Source: Brevibacterium casei CIP 102111
GTDB taxonomy: Bacteria > Actinomycetota > Actinomycetes > Actinomycetales > Brevibacteriaceae
DNA length: 64,000 nucleotides
Reading direction: 5' to 3'
Assembly: GCF_900169275.1 (NCBI RefSeq)
Contig: NZ_FXZC01000003.1
Coordinates: forward strand, 434,001 to 498,000
Of the stretch, positions 1 through 7,488 are shown in pieces. The first letter of the stretch is position 1. Each line of letters begins with the position of its first letter. The notes under the pieces are model-generated. The model had not been told where the DNA came from. It worked only from the letters and a program-made list of their open reading frames with translations, and did not search any database. A program made the translations under genes and the position numbers.

Positions 1-169
1 CACCCCGCCGGCCTTCGGACCGGACCGGGTGGCGGCGCTGCGGGATGCGGGACTGACCGATGCGGACATCATCGATGTCCTCGGTGGGGCGGCGTTCTTC
101 AACTGGGCGAACCGGCTCATGCTCTCCCTGGGAGAGCCCGAGCTCATCGCATCGGGGAAGACGAGGTAG
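1..169 (+). CDS. Carboxymuconolactone-decarboxylase-like / peroxidase-related protein, C-terminal fragment
   Basis: Only the last 55 codons are present; the gene starts left of the window. The tail contains GGAAFFNWANRLMLSLG, which resembles the C-terminal helix of CMD/AhpD-like peroxidase-related proteins (a short acidic turn, then an aromatic-rich helix containing NR). The catalytic CxxC region would lie outside the window, so activity cannot be judged. It ends TAG at 167-169 and is followed by a hairpin at 182-203. It converges on the DUF779 gene. The family call rests on one helix and is tentative. Confidence 0.45.
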   Translation, partial: TPPAFGPDRVAALRDAGLTDADIIDVLGGAAFFNWANRLMLSLGEPELIASGKTR

Positions 170-181
170 GCGCGGCGGGAC

Positions 182-203
182 TGCCGGATGCGGCGGTCCG
201 GCA
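182..203 (+). terminator. Hairpin after the first gene
   Basis: TGCCGGA (182-188) and TCCGGCA (197-203) form a 7-bp stem with an 8-nt loop, 12 bases after the stop codon of the left-edge gene. There is no T-tract, as is common for high-GC actinobacterial terminators. It sits in the short gap between two convergent genes and could serve both strands. Confidence 0.4.
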
Positions 204-252
204 CACTGTCCGACGCCTTCCCGTCCGACGCTTGCCTACCCGATATCGCCCG

Positions 253-798
253 TTATCCGACGTCCATGAGCGTCGAGCGGATGATGAAGCGGTTTCCCGT
301 CGGGGATTCGACGCTGAAGCCCGCGCCGCGGCCGGGGACGACGTCGACGGTGAGGTGGGTGTGCTTCCAGTACGCGAACTGCTCGGCCGACATCCAGAAG
401 TCGATCCCCGAGGTGGTGGCGCCGTCAGCGTCGGCCTCGGGCAGGGGCAGGTCGAAGTGGCCGAGGAGGACGTCGGCATCGGAGGTGAGGAAGTCGCCTT
501 CGGGGAAGCACATCGGCGAGGAGCCGTCGCAGCAGCCGCCCGACTGATGGAACATCAGCTGACCGTGCTTGGCGACGAGGTCGCCGAGGAGGTCGACCGT
601 GGCCTGCGTCATCGCCACCCGGGACTTCGTCTCCCCCTCGATCGTCGGTGACGATTCGAGTGCGGTCGGAGCGGTCTGGTCGGCTGGCTCGGCGTGCTCA
701 TCGGGTGCGCTGCGGCCAGCGGGCGTCGACTCTGCTGGGCTCCGGTCGGCGGGGATCCGGTCGTCACCGACCTTCGCGGTGTCGATCTGTTCGCTCAT
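253..798 (-). CDS. DUF779 family protein with N-terminal extension
   Basis: 181 residues. The C-terminal 120 residues are a DUF779 domain, with the family's cysteine cluster GGCCDGSSPMCFPEGDF followed by a WMSAEQFAYWKHT stretch. DUF779 proteins are often encoded beside aldehyde dehydrogenases; their role is unknown and no such neighbour is visible here. The ATG at 798 is chosen because GGAGG lies 7 bases upstream. That start gives about 60 residues of Ser/Ala/Asp/Pro-rich, probably disordered sequence before the domain. A shorter start at 612 (MTQATVDLLG) would give the usual family length. Confidence 0.75.
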   Translation of the reverse strand: MSEQIDTAKVGDDRIPADRSPAESTPAGRSAPDEHAEPADQTAPTALESSPTIEGETKSRVAMTQATVDLLGDLVAKHGQLMFHQSGGCCDGSSPMCFPEGDFLTSDADVLLGHFDLPLPEADADGATTSGIDFWMSAEQFAYWKHTHLTVDVVPGRGAGFSVESPTGNRFIIRSTLMDVG

Positions 799-1091
799 GA
801 CATGACCTCCATCGGTTGTCGCAGGAGCCGGTTCTCGCGGATCGCTGAGGCGGCGCGATCGCGCCGTTGTCCTCCACCTCCGCAATGATGGGGTCGATGT
901 CGAACTTCCTCATCGCCGATCCCAGTCCACCTCCGGCGGACGACCGCCGACTCGTCTGCAGGCGACAAGCCTCCCGTCGACCGACTCCGTCGTTCCAGCC
1001 TAGGCCTCGGCAGACCAGAGAACAAGAGTGGTCCACGGCGAGGTCGAAGCGCTTCAAAACTCGCTCACCTGCGTGAATTCAGATGAACCTT

Positions 1092-1112
1092 AGTTCGAAC
1101 GAGTTTCGAACT
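1092..1112. promoter_or_regulatory. Perfect 8-bp inverted repeat, LexA-like half-sites
   Basis: AGTTCGAA (1092-1099) and TTCGAACT (1105-1112) are perfect inverted copies separated by 5 bases. The element ends 5 bases upstream of a -35 box, a typical operator position. The half-sites resemble the actinobacterial SOS box TCGAAC-N4-GTTCGA, but the spacing is one base short and one half-site is imperfect. LexA control is therefore only a hypothesis. Apart from this element and the promoter beside it, the 393-base divergent gap 799-1191 shows nothing recognisable. Confidence 0.5.
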
Positions 1113-1117
1113 TTCTA

Positions 1118-1146
1118 TTGACAAGATTCCCTCTAAGGTCTAGACT
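1118..1146 (+). promoter_or_regulatory. Consensus-like sigma-70 promoter for the HNH gene
   Basis: A perfect -35 TTGACA at 1118-1123 and a -10 TAGACT at 1141-1146 are separated by exactly 17 bases. Transcription should start near 1153, about 40 bases before the GTG start of the DUF222/HNH gene. The match is unusually good for this GC-rich DNA. Confidence 0.7.
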
Positions 1147-1191
1147 GAGAGCAACGATCCACACCGTTGTGGAGAAGGCAGGTGACCGGCA

Positions 1192-3465
1192 GTGACAGAC
1201 CTCGCGAACCCCGCAGGACCCGGCTCGAGTGCTGCCGACGAGGAGCCTCCCGATCAACCGAGCACGCCTCCTCGCCTCGAGGTCGACCCCGATTCCCCTT
1301 TCGCCGACGTCCTCGACGTCTACACGAGCAGCGATCGTGCTCAGCTCGCCGCCCTCGAGACCACGGCCTCGCTCTTCCTCGCCGAAGTCATCGACCACCT
1401 GGGCCTCCTCAACCCCAATCCGGAATCCCCCTACCGGCACGCAACCCTCACCGAGACCGCGTCCCGTTTCGCAGATGCCGCTAATAGGGAGGGCGAGTCC
1501 ATCAGCGGCGACGGAGTTGCCACGCCTCCCGCCGAGGCGGATGCGGAAAGCACGTCGGATCCATCCGCTGAGTCGACCGCGGACGGCGATGCCGCGCTCG
1601 TGGAAGCCCCCTCAGCCACCCCTGATGCGACGTCCGTACCCGGCTTCCCGAGGTTCCGGGAGACCCAGACCATCGACGGATGGGTCCACATGCACTCCCA
1701 CACCGAGGAGATCGGCGAGTTCACCGTCATTCTCGGCACCACCACCGCAGGCACCTACGCACACATCAACGACGCGATGACTCTGGTCCACGGCCTGCCG
1801 AAGTTCCATGCTCGGTGCCTGGCAGGAGAGTTCACCATCGCCCACGTCCACGCCGCGACTCGGTTGTGCAAGAGCGTCCGGTTCTCCGACCTCCGCCACA
1901 TCGACGATTACCTCGAGACCCGGCGCGCCGACATCACCATCGAGACGTTCAAGAAGTCGCTCGCGATGAGGGTCAGCGTCCTCGAACCCGCCGACGAGCG
2001 CACCCAACAGGCATTCGAGCGTCGCCGCGTCGACATCACCACCTACCCCGACGGCTCATCGTGTCTCACCCTCACCGGGCCATCGGCAGAACTGCAGGCG
2101 TGCTTCCTCCGCATCGAAGCATTCGCGAAGGCGATCCGCAACGGCAACACGGCTCCGTTCGGCGACCAGATCCCCGACGGTGCCGTCATCGAGGACGACC
2201 GCGCAATCGCGGCACTGATGTTCGACATCTTCACTCGCACCTGCCCACAGGTCCGCATCCAGGTTCGCACCGAGGAGACCGACACCGGGGTGATCGGCAC
2301 CAGCGAACTGCCGCTCGACCTCGAAGGCGTCCGCAACGTCGCCGATGTCGCCGAGCGGATCACCGCAGCCGCCGAGGCGGTCGGCATCTCCGCGGACCCC
2401 TCGGTGACCGACAACCGAGGATCGCTCGCCGGAACCGGGGCATGCATCGCCGGCGACAGCGCCGACATCACTACCGGAGCCAGCACTGACGCTCTTGCCG
2501 GCCCGGGGGCAGACGCGGAGAACGCTTCGGGATCCGAGATTACCGATTCGGCCTTCGGTCCCATTGCCCGCACCGCCCACGGCATCGGCGGTGACAGCAC
2601 AGACGACCACCTCATCGGCACCGTCCGCGGGAAGGGCCGGATGGTCGACATCCTCCTGACTATGCCCACTGACGCCTACTGGCTGGCCGCGCAGGGCAAG
2701 ATGATCACCACGGTGCCGTTCCTCACTCTCCTCGGATACTCCGACCTGCCCGGCACCTTTCCCGACGGTTCGCCGATCCCTGCCGACACGGCACGCAGGA
2801 TCGCCAGGGAATGCTCCACGTGGACGCGGATCCTCACCGATCCCGCAACAGGAACCCCTGTCGACGCCAACGCCACGAGCTACTACATTCCAGCGAGGAT
2901 CCGGCAGACCCTGACCGCCAAATGGCAGGCATGCACGATGCCCGGCTGTCGAAGACGCGCCGAAGCATCCGAAGTCGACCACATCATCCCCTTCGACCAC
3001 GACAATCCCGCTCTGGGAGGTCTGACCGTGTTCGGCAATCTCCATCCCCTGTGCAAGAAGGACCATCAGAGCAAGACCGACGGCAACTACTCCGTGGCCA
3101 TGGACGACAAGGGACTCATCGAATACCGATTCCCACACGGAATCCGGGCGACCGTGGCCGCAGGGGACAACCCTGTCAACGTCGAGCACGCCAGACTCAT
3201 GGAGAGCGGCGAGCTCACAGAGCGCGGCGAGCTCACGGAGAGCGGCTCATCGGACGAATACTTCGATCCGCGCTTCCCACCACCGCCACCGGAACCCGAC
3301 CCCCAGCCCGGCGACGTCCGCACCGGTGAGGAGTGCCCAGGACCCGAAGGCAGCATCGGGACACCGGGGTGGGTGAAACGGACCGACTTCTTTCGCAGCT
3401 ACAACGGAAAGAAGCGGACCGAAACCGAATGGGTCTGGGACAACGGCGATCCTCCGCCCTTCTGA
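1192..3465 (+). CDS. DUF222 / HNH endonuclease domain protein (13E12-like)
   Basis: 757 residues. A long DUF222 region is followed by an HNH nuclease domain near residues 581-640: a CxxxxC zinc knuckle (Cys581, Cys586), then EVDHIIPFDHD, then FGNLHPLCKKDHQSKTDG. This is the architecture of the multicopy actinobacterial DUF222/13E12 family, whose cellular role is unclear. The start is a GTG preceded by AGGTGA. The C-terminus is acidic and proline-rich and includes a short GELTERGELTESG duplication. It stands alone behind its own strong promoter. Some mycobacterial relatives are DNA-damage induced, which makes the LexA-like palindrome upstream relevant. Confidence 0.88.
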   Translation: MTDLANPAGPGSSAADEEPPDQPSTPPRLEVDPDSPFADVLDVYTSSDRAQLAALETTASLFLAEVIDHLGLLNPNPESPYRHATLTETASRFADAANREGESISGDGVATPPAEADAESTSDPSAESTADGDAALVEAPSATPDATSVPGFPRFRETQTIDGWVHMHSHTEEIGEFTVILGTTTAGTYAHINDAMTLVHGLPKFHARCLAGEFTIAHVHAATRLCKSVRFSDLRHIDDYLETRRADITIETFKKSLAMRVSVLEPADERTQQAFERRRVDITTYPDGSSCLTLTGPSAELQACFLRIEAFAKAIRNGNTAPFGDQIPDGAVIEDDRAIAALMFDIFTRTCPQVRIQVRTEETDTGVIGTSELPLDLEGVRNVADVAERITAAAEAVGISADPSVTDNRGSLAGTGACIAGDSADITTGASTDALAGPGADAENASGSEITDSAFGPIARTAHGIGGDSTDDHLIGTVRGKGRMVDILLTMPTDAYWLAAQGKMITTVPFLTLLGYSDLPGTFPDGSPIPADTARRIARECSTWTRILTDPATGTPVDANATSYYIPARIRQTLTAKWQACTMPGCRRRAEASEVDHIIPFDHDNPALGGLTVFGNLHPLCKKDHQSKTDGNYSVAMDDKGLIEYRFPHGIRATVAAGDNPVNVEHARLMESGELTERGELTESGSSDEYFDPRFPPPPPEPDPQPGDVRTGEECPGPEGSIGTPGWVKRTDFFRSYNGKKRTETEWVWDNGDPPPF

Positions 3466-3534
3466 GCCACTGCTCTGATCAGCCCCTTCTGATCTGCCCT
3501 ACTGCCGGAACACCGCGCCAATTCACTGACGCTG

Positions 3535-4641
3535 TCAGTTTCGGCGTCCCCTGACCAACGACTTCGCGCCGAACTTCTGCCGGTACCCGGTCGGGGTGAG
3601 ACCAGTCTCGCGGAGGATGAGCCTGCGCAGCGTCGTGGGATCGTCGTACCCCACCGAGCGCGAGATCGACTCGAAGGTGTCGTCCGTCGTCGCCAGCGCA
3701 TGATTCGCTCGCTCGACCCGCAGCTGTTGGACGTACTGCGTCACCGTCTTCCCCGTTGCGGCTTTGAACCGGCGCTGCAGAGTCCTCGGGTGCGTGGCCG
3801 TCACGGCGGCCAACCGACCGAGCGTCATCGCCGACCCCAGCTCCCGATCGATCGTCTCCTCGGCGAGCAGGACGATCTCGTCCTGATGAGTCGTCGACGG
3901 AAGAGTCCCCATGTACGGCAGCTGATCCGTCCGCGGCGCATCGGCGAGCATGAACCGCGACGTCCGGATCATCATGCTCGGACCGAACATCGACTCGACG
4001 AGCGACAGCCCGAAGTCGAGCCACGCCATGATGCCGGCGGCCGTGATGACTTCTCCCTCGTCGACGACCATCCTCCGAGCATCGAGGCGCACCGCAGGAA
4101 ACCTCTCGGCGAACTCCTCGGCGAACGCCCAGTGCGTCGTCGCCGACCGATGATCGAGCAGCCCCGTCTCAGCCAGCACGAACACCCCCGCGCAGAGTCC
4201 GCAGAGCACTGCCCCGTCACCTCGGCGCGCAAGAGCCCAATCGCGGAGGGCATGGGCCGAATCCATCCCCTGCGGCGGCACGAGGCTCGGCGGGAACACG
4301 ACGTGAGTCGGCGCATTCGGCCTCCCCGGGTGCGAGTCGAACACGCACTGCACCCCGTCCTCCGACCACTCCCAGTGGCTCACTCGCACAGTCTCGTCTC
4401 GGCCGAGCAGCGCCAACTGTTCGTTCGCGACGCGGAAGACATCGGTGAGTCCGTAGACCGCGGCGAGCTGGCACTCGCGGTACCGCACGATGGCGATCTC
4501 GGGACGTTTGTCGGCGTCCGCCGGTCCACGCTTGTCGGCGTGCCTCGGGTGCTGCTTGTCGGCGTCCGCCGGGCCCCGCTTGTCGGCCTTTGCCGGGTGT
4601 TGCGTGTCGTCATCGCCCGGGTGCATGTCGTTTGTGACCAT
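3535..4641 (-). CDS. GlxA-family transcriptional regulator (DJ-1/PfpI + AraC HTH)
   Basis: 368 residues. Residues ~48-240 are a DJ-1/PfpI-like domain with the nucleophile-elbow cysteine at Cys150 (LCGLCAGVFVLAETGLL). Residues ~265-365 are a double-helix AraC domain (LGRLAAVTATHPRTLQRRF, then SISRSVGYDDPTTLRRL). Related regulators control catabolic operons such as choline, carnitine or amino-acid use; the effector here is unknown. The first 46 residues are five imperfect 8-residue repeats (ADADK / HPxxADK) from a DNA tandem repeat. They are absent from ordinary family members, so a start close to PEIAIVRY remains possible. It is divergent from the alpha/beta hydrolase. Confidence 0.85.
   Translation of the reverse strand: MVTNDMHPGDDDTQHPAKADKRGPADADKQHPRHADKRGPADADKRPEIAIVRYRECQLAAVYGLTDVFRVANEQLALLGRDETVRVSHWEWSEDGVQCVFDSHPGRPNAPTHVVFPPSLVPPQGMDSAHALRDWALARRGDGAVLCGLCAGVFVLAETGLLDHRSATTHWAFAEEFAERFPAVRLDARRMVVDEGEVITAAGIMAWLDFGLSLVESMFGPSMMIRTSRFMLADAPRTDQLPYMGTLPSTTHQDEIVLLAEETIDRELGSAMTLGRLAAVTATHPRTLQRRFKAATGKTVTQYVQQLRVERANHALATTDDTFESISRSVGYDDPTTLRRLILRETGLTPTGYRQKFGAKSLVRGRRN
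4507..4626. repeat. Five tandem 24-bp repeats in the 5' end of the GlxA-type regulator gene
   Basis: Units begin at 4507, 4531, 4555, 4579 and 4603. The core is CTTGTCGGCGTCCGCCGG on the plus strand; the outer two copies are the most diverged. The 24-bp period keeps the frame and encodes 8-residue Lys/Asp/Ala/His-rich units. The 4507 and 4555 units are nearly identical, consistent with recent slippage or duplication. Confidence 0.85.
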
Positions 4642-4761
4642 GGCGTCAGCTTAGGCGCACTCATAGCCTGGAGGAACAGGTCGGTTGTCAGAATCCTCCG
4701 ACCTCGGCCCAGCCGCACTCGTTGAGGCGAGACCTCATCCGATGAAAAGGAGCACGTTCCC

Positions 4762-5754
4762 ATGTCCGAGATCCCAGCCCCCATCACCCCGTTCCTCGAG
4801 CCCGAAGCCAAAGAGCTCGCCGAGGCGACCGCGCCGCATCCGCGCATCTACGAAGTCCCGCCGGAGGAGGGTCGCAAGATCCTCCTCGACCTCCAGAGCG
4901 GCGAAGGCGTCGACCGTCCCGACGTCGACGAGGAATGGGTCGACGTCGACGCCGGCGAATGGGGAACCGTGCGCACCCGCATCATCCGCCCGAAGGGTGC
5001 CACCGGCGACCTGCCCGTCCTCTTCTACCTCCACGGCGCCGGCTGGGTCTTCGGCGACGACAAGACCCACGACCGGCTCTTCCGCGAACTCACGGTCGGA
5101 GCGAACGCCGTCGGCGTCTTCCCCGTCTACGACCGCGCTCCTGAGAAGAAGTACCCGACCCAGGTCGAGCAGAACTACGCCGTCGGCCAGTGGGTGGCAG
5201 CGAACGGCGCCGATCACGGCATGGACACCTCACGCATCGCCGTCACCGGCGAATCCGTCGGCGGGGACATGTCGGCGGTGTTCGCGCTGATGAACAAGGA
5301 CCGCGGCGGGCTCGACCTCAAGGCGCAGGCCCTGCTCTACCCGGTGACCAACGCCGGCTTCGACACCCCCTCGTACATCCAGTTCGAGGACGGCTACTAC
5401 CTCACCCGCGACGGCATGAAGTGGTTCTGGGACGCCTACACCACCGACGAGGCCCAGCGGAAGGAGAAGTACGCCTCACCGCTGCAGGCCAGCCTCGAGG
5501 ATCTCAAGGGACTGCCCGAAGCCCTCGTCATCACTGACGAGGCCGACGTCCTCCGCGACGAGGGCGAGCAGTACGCCAACAGGCTCCGCGAAGCCGGTGT
5601 CCCCGTGACGTCGCTGCGCGTGGCGGGCATGGTCCACGACTTCCTCCTCCTCGACAGTCTCCGCGACACGAAGGCGGCGAACCTCGCCCGCACGGTGGCC
5701 ATCGACTTCCTCCACAACGCCCTCCACGAGGACAGCACACCGTTCACGGAGTGA
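4762..5754 (+). CDS. Alpha/beta hydrolase, hormone-sensitive-lipase-like esterase
   Basis: 330 residues. The oxyanion-hole motif is HGAGW (91-95), a variant of HGGGW. The nucleophile elbow is GESVGG with Ser165. The catalytic acid is probably Asp262 in EADVLRDEG and the base His292 in GMVHDF. The layout is that of the HSL (type IV) esterase family: cytoplasmic hydrolases of small carboxylic esters. The ATG follows AAGGAGCACGTTCCC. It is transcribed away from the GlxA-type regulator, a plausible but unproven controller. The 3' end runs into a 21-bp tandem repeat. Confidence 0.87.
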   Translation: MSEIPAPITPFLEPEAKELAEATAPHPRIYEVPPEEGRKILLDLQSGEGVDRPDVDEEWVDVDAGEWGTVRTRIIRPKGATGDLPVLFYLHGAGWVFGDDKTHDRLFRELTVGANAVGVFPVYDRAPEKKYPTQVEQNYAVGQWVAANGADHGMDTSRIAVTGESVGGDMSAVFALMNKDRGGLDLKAQALLYPVTNAGFDTPSYIQFEDGYYLTRDGMKWFWDAYTTDEAQRKEKYASPLQASLEDLKGLPEALVITDEADVLRDEGEQYANRLREAGVPVTSLRVAGMVHDFLLLDSLRDTKAANLARTVAIDFLHNALHEDSTPFTE

Positions 5755-5836
5755 AGCGCGCCGTTCGCTGATTGAAGCGCACCCTTCGCAGAGGGAAGCG
5801 CACCCCTCGATGAGCGAAGCGCACCGCTGGCTGAGC
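5732..5836. repeat. 21-bp tandem repeat crossing the hydrolase stop codon
   Basis: Four clear 21-bp copies start at 5753, 5774, 5795 and 5816, each beginning GAAGCGC. A fifth, diverged copy (5732-5752) forms the last seven codons of the hydrolase gene. The array therefore appears to have grown out of the coding end into the 264-base gap before the next gene. The rest of that gap shows no clear gene or regulatory site. Confidence 0.8.
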
Positions 5837-6018
5837 GGGAAGTCCCCTCGTCGGCCGACCCGCACGGATCGTGACCAACTCACGGTCCGCGCGGGTCTCC
5901 GTGCATCACCTGCCGCGAACTGCCGCTCGACTGTCCTGTATGGGACCGTGTTCATCCCTGTATGGGCCCCGTGTTCATCCGACTCGGATGCTCAAGCACG
6001 CGCGCTAGGCTTGAGCGC

Positions 6019-6300
6019 ATGAGCAGCGAGCTGAACCCGACCCTCCGTGTCCTCCCCTATCTGCTGGGGATCACGGCCATGGTCTTCGTCGGGTTCCCCC
6101 TCGGTCGCGACGTCGACGTCATGATGAGAATCGCCATCGGCGCCCTCACCTACGCTGCGACGTTCTTCCTCAGCCGCTTCGTCATCGGCCGCCTCGCCGA
6201 CCGCAGCTCCGCCCACGGTAGCGGCTCCGCGCGCAGACACGGCACGGACGACAGCGGTTCCGCCCGCGACAGCAGCACGGACGGCGACGGCGAGGCCTGA
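6019..6300 (+). CDS. Small membrane protein of unknown function
   Basis: 93 residues. Two predicted membrane segments (LPYLLGITAMVFVGFPLG and IAIGALTYAATFFLSRFV) are followed by a polar Ser/Gly/Asp/Arg tail of about 35 residues, likely cytosolic. The ATG at 6019 begins MSSELNPTLRVLPYLLG; frames further upstream have no hydrophobic or otherwise plausible coding character. The family was not recognised. The gene converges on the AI-2E-type permease. Confidence 0.55.
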   Translation: MSSELNPTLRVLPYLLGITAMVFVGFPLGRDVDVMMRIAIGALTYAATFFLSRFVIGRLADRSSAHGSGSARRHGTDDSGSARDSSTDGDGEA

Positions 6301-6363
6301 GCACCACCTCGGCGAGGGCTGAGCCACCACCTCGGCGAACCCGGTTCCACAGGAGTCCGGCCG

Positions 6364-7425
6364 CTACTTCTTGTCCTGCGCGGGGATGATGACCTTGCGG
6401 ATGATGATGAGGAACGAGGCGGCGACCGGCACGGCGACGACGGCGCCGAGGACCCCACCGAGCGTGCCGCCGGCGATCGCGGCGATGATGACGAGCGCCC
6501 CGGGCACGGCGACGGCCGCGTTCATGATCCGCGGGCTGAGCAGGTACGCCTCGATCTGCATGTAGATGAGGTAGTAGATGCCTGCCGCGATGCCGAGGCC
6601 CGGGGAGACCATGAGGCACGATGCGGTGATGACGATCGCGCCCGAGATCGGACCGATGAGCGGGATGAGCGAGGCGAGGAAGGCGACGAACGCGAGCAGT
6701 GCCGGCAGCGGCGCACCGATGATCGTGAGGAAGATCGCCGAGCACACGCCGTTGATGATGCCGAGCGACACCTGCCCGAGCACATAGCGCCCCACCGACC
6801 GCGTGATCTCCTCGGACACCGAGTCGACGGTGTCCCGCGAGCTCGCAGCGACGAGCGAGAGCATCGCCGACTTGATCGTCGGCAGCGTGACGGCGAAGTA
6901 GATCGTGAGGATGACGACGATGATCACCCCGGTGATGAAGCTGAGGATCCCCGCCCCGATCGACACGACGCCGCCGCCGAGGGAGAGGACGTTCTTCGGA
7001 TCGGAGACCCACGAGCTCACACTCGCGAAGATCGAGTCGAGGTCGACTGCTCCGGTGAAGCGCCGCTCGAGATCGGCGACCCACTCGGTCGTCTGCAGAC
7101 GGGAGACGATCTGCGGCAGATCGGCGATGAACTGCTGGATCTGCGAGATGACGGCGGGTGCGATGAGCAGCACCACACCGACGACGACGCCGATGAACGC
7201 GACGACGACGAGGATGACCGCGAGGGTCCGCGAGACCTTGCGCGCGACGAGCCACTGGATGATCGGATCGAGGCCGAGCGCGAGGAACAGCGCCAGGCCG
7301 ATGTAGATGAGCACCGTCCCCACCGACTGCAGCGCCGTGATGAGCGCGATCGCGAGCCCGACCCCGAGGGTTCCGACGAACCCGACGCGGAAGGCATTGG
7401 TGACAGGGAAGGATGCGCTGCTCAT
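6364..7425 (-). CDS. AI-2E family (YdgG/TqsA-like, UPF0118) membrane permease
   Basis: 353 residues. There are about eight hydrophobic segments: an N-terminal pair, a soluble stretch near residues 95-165 rich in Gln/Arg/Asp, then a C-terminal bundle with SLIPLIGPISGAIV and GGTLGGVLGAVVAVPVAA, which are typical of the family. Members export small molecules (autoinducer-2, Na+/H+ in some); the substrate here cannot be read from sequence. The start at MSSASFPVTNAF is chosen because the frame upstream has no membrane-protein character and runs under the divergent peptidase gene. Confidence 0.85.
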   Translation of the reverse strand: MSSASFPVTNAFRVGFVGTLGVGLAIALITALQSVGTVLIYIGLALFLALGLDPIIQWLVARKVSRTLAVILVVVAFIGVVVGVVLLIAPAVISQIQQFIADLPQIVSRLQTTEWVADLERRFTGAVDLDSIFASVSSWVSDPKNVLSLGGGVVSIGAGILSFITGVIIVVILTIYFAVTLPTIKSAMLSLVAASSRDTVDSVSEEITRSVGRYVLGQVSLGIINGVCSAIFLTIIGAPLPALLAFVAFLASLIPLIGPISGAIVITASCLMVSPGLGIAAGIYYLIYMQIEAYLLSPRIMNAAVAVPGALVIIAAIAGGTLGGVLGAVVAVPVAASFLIIIRKVIIPAQDKK

Positions 7426-7488
7426 GCGCCCCAGTCTAGCCAGCAACCATGCACCGGGCGGCCGCCACACGTTAGGATCGGAGGCGTC

